A stretch of DNA of 64,000 nt from Hofstenia miamia (Eukaryota > Xenacoelomorpha > Acoela): assembly GCA_004352715.1 (NCBI GenBank), contig SCFE01000010.1, positions 2,284,066 to 2,348,065 of the forward strand. Direction: 5' to 3'. A program made the translations under genes and the position numbers. Shown in pieces: positions 24,401-34,494 of this stretch. The notes under the pieces were generated by a model. The model ran no database searches. It was given only the letters and a program-made list of their open reading frames with translations, and had not been told where the DNA came from. The first letter of the stretch is position 1; each line of letters begins with the position of its first letter.

Positions 24401-25884
24401 GTTGCCTTCCACCCCAAATGATTGTAAGCTGATTAGGAGTTGCTTTCTCTGACTTAAATATCTTCTCAGACACACTCAAGAAATACATATGGGGAGCCAC
24501 CACCAAGACCAAGTTCCCTTCTCATAACTCAGAATACGTGCCTCTGTTCACTAGTCAACTTATGCACTATGAATATGGTTCAACAAAGCAATTCATCAAG
24601 CTAGTTGGTCACTACGAGGTTCTGTCATCCACAGAAATCTTATTCAACCTGGAGCGGCTCAATTATCCTAAGTGTGGGTACAGCAACCTCACCCAAACCC
24701 AGTGGCAGGCTACTAAGAATGGCAAGATCATCCCAATCACATTTTTGGGGCAAACTATGAAGATGCCGAAACACTTCTACCATGAGAAAGAGCTCTTATC
24801 CTCATCAGCTATTAAGGTACTGCCACTGACACAAGCCCTAATTAAAGCTGTCAACCTAGAAAAATTTTCTGGGGTCACAGTCTCACCCAAGCTCATCCCC
24901 ACTTGGTCTCTTCCTGATAAAAAAGGAATCTTAACTATTAAGCACCCCCCTGAGGAATTGGCGGAAAAACCAGTGATAGTTGATAGAGTTGTTGAGCCCA
25001 AAAGTGACAACATCTTAGGTCTCATGAAATGGTGCCTCACAGAGATGCTAACTAAGGAAGAGTTTGTCCTACTACTATCACCAGGGCAACAACTCACCTT
25101 GGATGTAGAATGTACCACAGCCCACCTATGCCTCTCTACAGCTCAAATCAAAAATTTATAGAGCCATTGACTCCGCAGTGCTTTCTGGGACTCCATCAGG
25201 GATGCCAAAATAAATTATCCTGTCATTATTGGAACAGCCTCCCTATGGAGCAAGTCCAGCTTTGCTCAGTTAGAGAACAATGTTGAGAAAAACAACCTTC
25301 TCTGTATCCTGCCACCTTGCTTAATGATGCCACTGATTCTGCTGTCATGGAGAGTACGCCATGGAAAGAAGAAAGTTTCTGCCCATCTCACTGACCATAT
25401 TAATTACGTCTCAACTGCCTCTGAGGTCAACAGAGCCATGCAAACAAAGGAGTACAAAGAGACCCATGATGCATTGTTGGAAGTTGGTAACCCCAAGCAA
25501 GTGTATATTGATGGAAAACTGACTATCAAGGATATCTTTCAGAAGGGGCAGCCTATCTCTACCCAGCTAGAGAAGATCCACCAAATTATTAACTCACTTG
25601 ACCCTCATGTCATCATTTTATTCCAAGTCAGAGGTGACCTGATGTGGGCCAACAAAGCAGAGACAATAACCCAATACTATGATGTAGCCAAGCATATTGA
25701 GATCATTACTATGTTATGCACCAGCATCACAGATCCCAAAGAGATGATGCTGCAGCAAGTGAACAAGTACTGTTTGCTACTACCTGTATGGGATCTCTCT
25801 GAGAAGTTTTCCTTCTGCTATGCAGAAGTTTCATCTTGGGATGATGTATTGGCCAGGGAAATGATAGAAGGAGCCCAAAATTAA
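21463..25884 (+). CDS. Unassigned long ORF downstream of gypsy integrase (ORF3)
   Basis: I do not recognise this protein. A single frame, the same one used by RT and integrase, runs for over 1,400 codons including a 1,000-N gap (23187-24186). It is interrupted by stops at 21670 (TGA), 21835 (TGA), 24430 (TGA), 25159 (TAG) and about 25168 (TGA). It opens Pro/Ser-rich (PSPSPSSHDS), then becomes a globular-looking mix with no signal peptide, no clear transmembrane span and no Cys-rich fusion or zinc motif, so it does not look like a classical envelope. Recognisable local words are AISPAEWKVKNWLL and GPLGCLPPQMI. The part at 22483-23184 is repeated at 24187-24888. It ends at TAA 25882, immediately before the candidate 3' LTR, so it belongs to the element. 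Base composition is clearly more GC-rich than the flanking host DNA. Confidence 0.6.
22483..23184 (+). repeat. Left copy of a 702-bp ORF3 segment
   Basis: Matches 24187-24888 at roughly 96 percent by eye, in the same reading frame, with the gap between them. Differences include both silent and coding changes, and the right copy has a TGA where the left has TGC. Confidence 0.85.
23187..24186. other. 1,000-N assembly gap
   Basis: Exactly 1,000 N, a conventional length for a gap of unknown size. Its flanks are copies of one another, so the real distance, and whether two ORF3 segments exist, is unknown. A second 1,000-N gap is at 32235-33234. Confidence 0.98.
24187..24888 (+). repeat. Right copy of the 702-bp ORF3 segment
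   Basis: Begins exactly at the right edge of the gap with GATCCTCACCTTCAGC, the same word as 22483. It may be a second element copy, another haplotype, or a genuine internal duplication. Confidence 0.85.
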
Positions 25885-25886
25885 TT

Positions 25887-26375
25887 GTCCCCTCAAGCTA
25901 TAGATTATGTGTAATTGCTTGTTTAATTTGAGAGGGAAGCAAGCTAACTTTTGTAAAATGGTAAATATTTACCTTCTCTTGTAATAAATAGGGAACTCAA
26001 TGTTATCAAACATCAAATAAATTTTGTTCTCACTGGATAACATTTGCTCTTTCATTATCTTATTATCTACTAACCTTTTTAGCTTTGGTATGAATTTTAT
26101 AATAATGCAATTGTAAGATCCAGCAATAATGTGGGAGGAACTCAGCTGTGCCTGGGGGGTAACTCACTCCATGACAGATGTGAGCCCATATTGTGGTTGC
26201 TTTAGGCTATGTAAAGGCATAGGAAATAAAAGAACTACTACATCTATCTATCAAACATGCACAAACTATCACACAATGTGAATATGTTATGCCATTGGCA
26301 TACACAAATATGTGGTAATTACACATTATTTAATATCTTTATTACATGAGCTGAGAAGATAAACACTGAGTTAAA
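25887..26375 (+). mobile_element. Candidate 3' LTR of Ty3/gypsy element A
   Basis: Diverged direct repeat of 16385-16880. It starts two bases after the ORF3 stop at about TGTCCCCTC, preceded by a purine-rich stretch (ATAGAAGGAG). It contains AATAAATAGGGA and AATAAA words that could serve for polyadenylation. It ends near ATTACATGAGCTGAGA. The target duplication could not be identified. Confidence 0.5.
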
Positions 26376-26769
26376 TTGGTTTTATTGAGCTAGAAATTAC
26401 AACTTGAGACACATGATTAGCACCTTAGATTGTAAGGATGGATTCTAATGACTTGGCTTAGGAGAGATGCCATGTGAATTGGTTGCTACTTTAAATGCCA
26501 TCTTGGAATTGCTTTTTCTACAATGAAATTGGCGAACTACTGATCTTCATTTGCTTTGTTAGAGTATGGGTTGCTCTTGGCAATGGTAATCTTCTGCAAC
26601 CTTCATACTGCTTGAGCTGCTAGACACACTCCGTCATTCTACCTAGAATGTGGATCACTCTCTACAATGGCAGCCTTTGTAACCCTTGATATTAACTCTT
26701 GAGTTTCCCAGTACTGCTTGAGCACCCTAGCTCCTCCATGACTCTACAATATTTAGCAATGCATCTGAG
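26376..26769. other. Non-coding leader right of element A
   Basis: No gene. It includes ATTAGCACCTTAG (26418), also seen near 14375. It probably represents the leader of the relic that begins at 26770. Confidence 0.4.
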
Positions 26770-27717
26770 TTGAATGATGAAAACATCAGACTCATAGAAG
26801 AAAACAAAAACAAACAAATCAAAATCAATATGCTAAGAGATGAACTAAGATTAATTAGATTGAGCAATAAGAAACAAATGAAGAAAAAACACAATTATGT
26901 TGAAATAGTTTGCAAGGAAATAGAAATAAAAGAAAAAACAGAAAATCTAAACAAAGTGAACTTTAGCAGCACATTGTTGTATGAATGACAAAAACCTGAA
27001 ATATCAGAAGAGGAATTCATCAACAAAATAGTAAACAGAATTTCAAATCACATTAAACAGGAGGTTAGACCCAATGAGAAAATTGAAAACCTATTTTAAG
27101 ATTCAATACTGGAAGAGAACAAAAATGATAAACTCAGCCTCATGTAAGGCAATATTGCCAAAGTTCACCAGAAGAATTGACAATTACTCACTGACATTTG
27201 GTGAATGGATTCAGATGCATGAAATAACAAGAAAAGAGCACAGAGTTTCACAAGAAGTGGCAGCTGCATGATTCCCCTTTTACTTAGTAGGGGCAGCAGA
27301 CCAACATTACTTGGTACTGAGTATTGAAATAAAAAAGAATTACAAATGGCTGATAGGAGAGTATCAATTGTATTATAGCAATATCAAATGATATTAAATG
27401 GATTAAAAATGAATCAAAGAGATGATCTAAAGAACTATATGTCCCAAATCAAAAGAATATTGCAACTAAGCTGCAAAGAAGAACATTACTCAAGATATGA
27501 CCTATTTTCACATTTCTGTAAAGGCCTTCCAGAAAATATCCACAACCAGTTTGAGATTAAATATGATGTGACTGATTCCTTAGAAACTATGATAAGGAAA
27601 GGATTAGCAATACAAATCAATCTAGAAAATAATGCTAGAATCAGTGAAAAAATTTTGGTAAGCAAAACAAGCACAACACTGCAGGGAACAAATCAGAAAG
27701 ATTCTAGAATAAACTGA
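26770..27717 (+). pseudogene. Gag of a second Ty3/gypsy relic (element C)
   Basis: It opens with ATG and a Lys/Asn/Glu-rich coiled-coil-like N-terminus, crosses a TGA at 26986, continues in frame to a TAA near 27100, then shifts frame into LPKFTRRIDN with FGEWIQMHE. This is the same capsid-start motif as in element A (LPKFTGKIDD, FDKWLFLFE). A third open piece (27388-27717) carries a helical capsid-like region (FSHFCKGLPENIHNQFE). The relic is AT-rich, unlike element A, so it is a sister family and not the same insertion. It cannot make an intact protein. Confidence 0.7.
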
Positions 27718-27803
27718 TAGCCAAAAATGCATGGAAAGAGGAATTCATCAAAATCAAAATAAAAAATGGTACAATAAAAAGAGTTAAGGAAAGAGACTTA
27801 CAT

Positions 27804-27845
27804 TGTAATTTATGCAGATTAAAAGGGCATTTGAAAAGGGATTGC
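27804..27845 (+). pseudogene. CCHC zinc knuckle of element C gag
   Basis: Reads CNLCRLKGHLKRDC, an exact C-x2-C-x4-H-x4-C knuckle that binds RNA at the gag C-terminus. It follows a Lys-rich stretch and precedes an acidic Glu/Asp-rich tail. All four metal ligands are intact. Confidence 0.9.
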
Positions 27846-27973
27846 AAAAGGCAAATTAATCTCATAGAAGATGGTGAAGCTTACTATGAAGAAGAGAATT
27901 TAATTGATGAAGACAACAACAACTCAGAAGAAGTTGAATAAACAGAATTGACATATGATTTAAACTAGAACAA

Positions 27974-28345
27974 GTGCCACCTCATAACAAACAAGCACCA
28001 ATGTTAATTATGACTGATATGATAAAAGCAAACACAATCACAGTTGTGATAAACTCTAACATGGTGAAAGCTACAATTGATACAGGAGCAGTGATATCAA
28101 TTATCACATATAAGTATGCAGAAAAAGTAGGATTCAAAAGGAACATGCTAACAACATTGAAAAACTGATTAATAAATGCATCTGGCAGGTACATAGTCAC
28201 TAAAGGAAAATTGGAAAATGTAAAGATTCAAATAGTGAAAACCACATTTGAATAAGACTTCATAGTAATAGATACAAAAAGAAATGCATTACCTTACAAG
28301 ATCATACTGGGTAATGATTTCCTTATGAAACATAAATGTGTAATA
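27974..28345 (+). pseudogene. Retropepsin (protease) of element C
   Basis: The active-site motif IDTGAVISI is at 28076-28102 (DTGA codons 28079-28090), and the C-terminal ILGNDFL motif at 28304-28324. Together they define a gypsy aspartic protease that would cut the polyprotein. A stop at about 28168 and another near 28253 (TAA) interrupt it. The motif spacing fits one domain of about 100 residues. Confidence 0.8.
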
Positions 28346-28499
28346 GACTACACAACAAAAACTATAAAAGTACAAGAAGATACAGTATCAACAGCAGATG
28401 ACAAGGAAAACAATGGGACAATAATATTTCAGCTCATAGAGGATGTGCATTTGCAATCCAACAATTGAACATTAATTGAATGTATAAGAGTCACAACAA

Positions 28500-28635
28500 G
28501 CATAGGACTAAACAAATAGAGACAAGTAATAGAAATGTTGGAATATTTTTGTAATACACCAGTACATGCTACAACAGGAGTAACAACCTTCAAAGCCATG
28601 TATGGTAGAGAGGCAAAGCAACAACCTTATCAATG
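28500..28635 (+). pseudogene. Integrase C-terminal scrap of element C
   Basis: Encodes EMLEYFCNTPVHATTGVTTF then KAMYGREA, the counterpart of NTQVHSTTKVSLFKAMFGRQ in element A. RT, RNase H and most of integrase are missing between the protease and this scrap, so a large internal deletion has occurred. Confidence 0.75.
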
Positions 28636-30119
28636 CAGTACTTTATATTTCTAATATATTTATAATGTTTTCTCAAGTAATGCTAGCAACTGACATTGTT
28701 GTATTTAGGTTTTTACAAATGTTGCTGACTTAAATAGCATCATGCTGACATAGGGCAGTTATAGCAGATGAATCACTCTAGTGCAATTTTCTACATGATG
28801 TCTGCAGTTAACTTATATAACATTGAACACAAAAATTCCTCTCAATGCAAATGCAGTGAAATTACATCATGTAATCATTTCAGTGTAAACAAACAATAGA
28901 TAAAATAGATATTAATCTCATTTCCTTATTTAGAATTTAAATAATAATTAATTATCAATTAGCATGTATCTGTTCATTTCTTCTTCTTTGATCACCAGTG
29001 ATCCAGATATCTCTCATTGAACAAAAGGGCATCTCCATACTTGGATGAAATTCAAATCATCATTAATTTTGGATGTATTCATAGTCCATTTTCATAATGA
29101 AATTACTAGATGCTTAATAGAAATTTCTTATTCATTAATACATTAGTATTCATTAAGAGTTCTTATTATGCACCATCAAATCCATTGGTAATAGTCACCA
29201 CCACCAAAGCCATGTAGAAATTTAGCAAATTACTTTCATACATATATCCAATAATTTCAAGAATAATTAAAAAACAACTAAACTTAACTAAAAGGTTGAT
29301 ACTGACTTATTGTACAGCTTAGTTTTACATTATGACAATTTGCTGTTATACTATAAAATACAAAAATCACTTACAGGTCTTTTAAAACTAATAGGAGGAT
29401 TGATTATAAATTTAAATTTCTGTTTTGGCATATTTGTTTCAAAATCCAAGCAATTGACTTTTAGCTTAACTACATTTTTCTGTACTCTTTTGTGACCTGT
29501 ATTTACAATCCTGATTATTTATAAATCTTGTACAAATAAAATGGCTCTAAATAAAATTTTTTTATTATATTGTGCTGCTGTTTGTGGTCAGAATAGGTAC
29601 ATTTCCATTCGCACCATTCTACTCTGTGTGAGGCTAACAAGAATGCCTTTCCATTTGCATTCTGTCCTAACCACTGGAAGTTGGTACAAATACAAACAAA
29701 AACATCAAATATTGGTGACTACTTCATCAACAGTCAATGTGGAATAAACTTTAAGAAAATCATACTTTTAAGTAATATCTTCACAGTAAACAATGGTGTT
29801 GGCATTACTGCAATCTTAAACAAAAGTGACAAATACATCTCAGTAAGCAAAATCATTGGAATACCTTTCAGAAAATTCATTAAAAAATCTAAAGAATATT
29901 TATCTTGCAAAATTTCAAAGGATCACAAAAACCACAGTGCACATACTCCCATGGTGTTAAAAGAAACCCATCCTCATCTAAGCAAACATCAAATTCAGAA
30001 AATAACTTATTGGAAATTCAGCAACAAACAACTAAGCATTAGTAAGGCAATCAGCATCAAACACCAAATTCACACAACATTGGATAAACCAATTCATTAA
30101 CAATGTTGTAGAGTGCCTC
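28636..30119. other. AT-rich stretch between gypsy fragments
   Basis: The open frames at 29310, 29541 and 29681-30100 are not recognisable. The last is Lys/His/Ile-rich and runs up to the RT fragment, so it may be decayed protease-RT linker of another copy. Confidence 0.45.
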
Positions 30120-30533
30120 ATCCCCTCCAAGACAAATACACAAAAACAATCAGCAAACTCTTAAACAATGGCATCATTAGGAAAAGAAAAAGTCCTTATG
30201 CTTCCCCCACCATGTTTATAAAACAATGAGACAAGCACAGATTGCATAACCATTTCATAATAATAAATGATGTAAACAAAGAGGACAGCCTTTGCCTTTA
30301 ATTGACGATATTCTTTATGATGCTGCTAAATACCAATTCTTTTTCACTGTGGACCTCTGCAAAGCATATTGGCAGGTCTCCATGTGATAATCAGACATCA
30401 AAAATCTGTGTTCATTACTCATTGACTCTTTGTGGGCTATATATGGCCTTTGACTTCTGTAATGCTCTGCAACCTTTCAATGGTATGCTATAAAAGTTCT
30501 CCTAAACAATCACACTATAATTTAAAATGGAAT
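30120..30533 (+). pseudogene. Gypsy reverse transcriptase, N-terminal half (element C2)
   Basis: NNGIIRKRKSPYASPT (about 30160-30207) is the start motif of gypsy RT. LPLIDDILYDAAKYQ and FTVDLCKAYWQVSM (about 30342-30385) carry the first catalytic Asp. The reading then shifts frame to a CNAL segment and stops at the TRIM insertion, before the catalytic YxDD box. It lies downstream of the integrase scrap, so it must belong to a different copy or a rearranged one. Confidence 0.8.
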
Positions 30534-30537
30534 TAAA
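30534..30537. repeat. Target-site duplication (left) of the TRIM
   Basis: TAAA directly before the TG of the left LTR. The same four bases follow the CA of the right LTR at 31119-31122. A 4-bp duplication is typical of gypsy-type integrases. Confidence 0.8.
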
Positions 30538-31118
30538 TGTAGCATCGCTGGTAGTTGTTACTATTTATTGGCCAGACCTCGCGCTTTTCTTGTTAGTGAC
30601 TGGTAGTTGTAATATTTGTACATATTGTAAATATTGTATATATAAAGCCGAAAGAATTTTGTAAATAGAGATAGTTTGAACTGTATTCTCTTTGAGTTCG
30701 CTAGAATCACACCCCAGTGATTCTACATGGAGACCGTGACAGGACCCTGATGTGATGCAGAACATTCTAATGCCTCTCTGCAAGATTAACACAATCAATA
30801 GGGGTCAGACAATCCTACGCCTTAGTTTTTGCATGTTTGAGTGAAGAGCTGTCAAATGGATCCTTTTGGGCCAAATCCTCCGCCATTGGGCACACAAGAA
30901 AAGTCGCCGAGTCTGGCCTGGGGCGGCGTGTAGCATCACTGGTAGTTGTTACTATTTATCGGCCAGACCTCGCGCTTTTCTTGTTAGTGACTGGTACTTG
31001 TAATATTTGTACATATTGTAAATATTGTATATATAAAGCCGAAAGAATTTTGTAAATAGAGATAGTTTGAACTGTATTCTCTTTGAGTTCGCTAGAATCA
31101 CACCCCAGTGATTCTACA
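30538..31118 (+). mobile_element. TRIM (miniature LTR retrotransposon), 581 bp
   Basis: Two 190-bp LTRs (30538-30727 and 30929-31118) with TGTAG...CTACA ends bracket a 201-bp interior. They differ at three positions by my reading (about 98 percent identity), so the insertion is relatively young. A primer-binding site (TGGAGACCGTGACAGG) starts at 30728 directly after the left LTR, and a G-rich stretch (CCTGGGGCGGCG) lies just before the right LTR. Each LTR has a TATATAAAG promoter-like box (30639-30647 in the left). There is no gag or pol, so it needs enzymes from another element. It sits inside the RT of the gypsy relic, flanked by TAAA on both sides. Confidence 0.9.
30728..30747 (+). promoter_or_regulatory. 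TRIM primer-binding site (tRNA-Arg-like)
   Basis: Abuts the left LTR. Apart from the base opposite the tRNA discriminator it fits the tRNA-Arg-type site TGGCGACCGTGACAGG as I remember it from gypsy relatives such as mdg1/412. The primer assignment is inference. Confidence 0.65.
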
Positions 31119-31885
31119 TAAAGCCTTCTCATCTCCTCTATGTCAATTAAAGTGAACATTGCAAAAAACTAATCAGGATGTAAAGCTTCTCTATAATGCA
31201 GTATTAAGAATAAATTCAAAAAATGTTCTTTTGACAAAAAGAAAGTCACAATCCTTGGTCATATTATTCAACATGGTGAAATAAGAAAAAAAGACAAAAT
31301 GCAACATTTAATTGAACAGATTCAACTACCTAGAAATAAAAAGAACATACAGAGAATAATTGGCTTTATCAACTATTACCATAAGTTTCTGAACATTGCC
31401 AAAGGAACACATAAAATATCAAACCTCCTAAAAGGCAAAGCTGATTTCAACTGGAGCTGGCATTAACAAGAAGAGCTCAACAATCTAAAAACATTCATCT
31501 TAGATACAGATGTCAGTACCATGGCAATGTGTGCTATGGTTAACCAAATCCAAGAAGGTCAGGAAAAACCCATTCAATATTTATCATGAAAATAAAAGCA
31601 AGAGAATAGAATTACAGTGCAACCAAATTAGAAATGCCTGAACTAGTCAAATCATTGAAAACTTTTCATCACTTTCTAATTGTAGAAAAAATCTTCACAG
31701 TTTGCACAGATAACAGTAGCCTTTGCTGGCTCAAAAAATATTCTGGAGATTGATCAACAATCATTGCATGATGCTTAGAATACCTTAGTGATTTCTTGTT
31801 TACCATCACCTACAGAAAAGGAAACCTTCACAACAATGCTGACCTCTGGACTGCACTTCCCAAATATTGTAGAATCTCACTGTAA
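31119..31885 (+). pseudogene. RT C-terminal half and RNase H (element C2)
   Basis: Resumes after the TRIM. KCSFDKKKVTILGHII (about 31220-31268) and IIGFINYYHKFLN are RT connection motifs. RNase H then shows LDTDVSTMAM (about 31499), KPIQYLS, LEMPELVKSLKTFHHFL and VCTDNSSLCWL (about 31700-31733), which keeps the Asp, Glu and Asp catalytic positions that element A has partly lost. It ends NNADLWTALPKY with a stop near 31882. Internal stops make it inactive. The interrupting TRIM separates this part from 30120-30533. Confidence 0.85.
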
Positions 31886-32234
31886 TTTAAGAGTTGCTTA
31901 TTCATTTCTCTTGGTATATGTGATAGTGTAGCATCATCCAAAAAAGCAACTAAAGCTGAATAACGTCGAATGATTATTAATTGAAATTAATTGTAAAAAT
32001 TTAGTTAATGAACTTTAGTTATTTTTGTAAAATGCAACTAAGATTTAATATTGTTCAAAATAAGAAAACTTGTTAGCTGATCAAGAAATAATTGACAAAT
32101 TAAATTGAGCAAACTAATGCTTACGTATGAACAGCCATATTGGCAGACGAATCATTTGAAATTTAAAATCGGCAGGTACTTTTGTAGAAATTTTATAAAT
32201 AGCTTTGATTCAACCATAATTTTGATGAACAATA
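31886..32234. other. AT-rich tail, possible 3' LTR onset
   Basis: TGTAGAATCTCACTG (31868) and TGTAGCATCATCC (31929) resemble the TGTAG start of the TRIM LTRs. The rest of any LTR would fall in the gap that begins at 32235. Confidence 0.35.
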
Positions 32235-33234
32235 NNNNNNNNNNNNNNNNNNNNNNNNNNNNNNNNNNNNNNNNNNNNNNNNNNNNNNNNNNNNNNNNNN
32301 NNNNNNNNNNNNNNNNNNNNNNNNNNNNNNNNNNNNNNNNNNNNNNNNNNNNNNNNNNNNNNNNNNNNNNNNNNNNNNNNNNNNNNNNNNNNNNNNNNNN
32401 NNNNNNNNNNNNNNNNNNNNNNNNNNNNNNNNNNNNNNNNNNNNNNNNNNNNNNNNNNNNNNNNNNNNNNNNNNNNNNNNNNNNNNNNNNNNNNNNNNNN
32501 NNNNNNNNNNNNNNNNNNNNNNNNNNNNNNNNNNNNNNNNNNNNNNNNNNNNNNNNNNNNNNNNNNNNNNNNNNNNNNNNNNNNNNNNNNNNNNNNNNNN
32601 NNNNNNNNNNNNNNNNNNNNNNNNNNNNNNNNNNNNNNNNNNNNNNNNNNNNNNNNNNNNNNNNNNNNNNNNNNNNNNNNNNNNNNNNNNNNNNNNNNNN
32701 NNNNNNNNNNNNNNNNNNNNNNNNNNNNNNNNNNNNNNNNNNNNNNNNNNNNNNNNNNNNNNNNNNNNNNNNNNNNNNNNNNNNNNNNNNNNNNNNNNNN
32801 NNNNNNNNNNNNNNNNNNNNNNNNNNNNNNNNNNNNNNNNNNNNNNNNNNNNNNNNNNNNNNNNNNNNNNNNNNNNNNNNNNNNNNNNNNNNNNNNNNNN
32901 NNNNNNNNNNNNNNNNNNNNNNNNNNNNNNNNNNNNNNNNNNNNNNNNNNNNNNNNNNNNNNNNNNNNNNNNNNNNNNNNNNNNNNNNNNNNNNNNNNNN
33001 NNNNNNNNNNNNNNNNNNNNNNNNNNNNNNNNNNNNNNNNNNNNNNNNNNNNNNNNNNNNNNNNNNNNNNNNNNNNNNNNNNNNNNNNNNNNNNNNNNNN
33101 NNNNNNNNNNNNNNNNNNNNNNNNNNNNNNNNNNNNNNNNNNNNNNNNNNNNNNNNNNNNNNNNNNNNNNNNNNNNNNNNNNNNNNNNNNNNNNNNNNNN
33201 NNNNNNNNNNNNNNNNNNNNNNNNNNNNNNNNNN
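32235..33234. other. 1,000-N assembly gap
   Basis: Gap of conventional size, with a (TA)n tract on its right edge. Confidence 0.98.
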
Positions 33235-33256
33235 ATATATATATATATATATATAT

Positions 33257-33355
33257 GGAAATATACTGATACTGCGGTATTTTGAGTGATACTGAACAGA
33301 ACCAAACCGAACTGACTCCCAAAATTTTCATACTTCCGGGACCTACCTTCTACTA
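33257..33355 (-). repeat. TCGGTTCGG-type repeat beside (TA)n, copy 1
   Basis: The reverse complement of this stretch matches 61333-61440: GTAGGTCCCGG, TATGAAA-TTTTGGGAGTC, GTTCGGTT, TATCACTCAAAATACC, then TATCAG/TATCGG. Both copies abut a long TA tract on the same side. Confidence 0.8.
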
Positions 33356-34456
33356 AATAATCAAAAACAGAGTTAAATGGGCTATGGTGATCCGTCAAGG
33401 TAAAAATTCTGCCACCCATGGTTTATTAAATGTTACGTTTGCTCTGAAAATATAATCAATGAATTAATCATGGGATATTATTGATTTGTGCCATTAAAGG
33501 TATAGTAGAAATGGAGAGGGTTTCTAACCATTTCTATAAGTTCTAATTTAGAACTTCTAAATGATATTACTATAGTGATTCATTTGCAATATATAACGGT
33601 AAATATTTAAATGGAGAGTTACAATTGAATATCGTGTTATTGTTTAGATACTTAGATCCTTGGAGCTCTTATTTACAGAATTTATGCCAATAAATCGACA
33701 TTCAATGTTCAATGGCACTATTACGTTATGCATTGTATTGATTCAAAATAGACTACTTGCACACGTTAGTGAATTGCACATGTCATCTATGAACTTTTTC
33801 GCATAATCGTACAATGTACATCAGTGAAGGATTTTGAAAATTACAGTGTATTTACAATCATATTTTAGTAAATACAAATATGGTCATTGCCACGTGCATT
33901 TGCAGCTTGAGATTTGAGAAGCTCCCAGATCGGTATGACCACTGAGACACATCCCAATGTGACCGGTTTTGACCAATGTAATGAAATTAAGGGTGACCAG
34001 ATCTCACTTGTGACCAGTCTGTTCTGATGGTCAGTGCGATGCCAACTGCTAGGGAATGTTTGTAATCTGCTGTTTGAATATGCCTAAAATGATTAATTTA
34101 AATATGCAGCTAGACAAACTATTAAATTTTATGAATTGCCTTCATTCTTAATGTAATTTTCATGCAAACTCAAATAAAGCAAGATAGTTTACAGTATACA
34201 AAATTGTTCTATATGCATTCGACAAGTTCATCTATTAGTTACAATAATACTTTAAGTAGGAGTAACGGTTTTGTTTGCTTAGACATAGATGTCCAAATAA
34301 CTATATATCCACTGTTTAGATAGTGATCATAGAAGCTTTTATAACTGCTACTGATACATTTTGCAAAACGATAAATATTAATGATATCAGCTTTGCTGGC
34401 TGCTATTATTATTCTAACAAATCATTTTTTGTTAGCATAAATTGTTAATTTTAATT

Positions 34457-34494
<38 letters not shown>

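Noticed and set aside
21865-25884. Possible retroviral-type envelope
   Set aside because: No signal peptide, cleavage site, fusion-like stretch or C-terminal anchor was visible, so I left it unassigned.
30837-31055. 72-codon frame inside the TRIM
   Set aside because: It runs from the interior into the LTR promoter region, and TRIMs do not normally encode proteins.
32105-33419. Large frames spanning the 1,000-N gap
   Set aside because: Nearly all residues are unknown and the ends are microsatellite.
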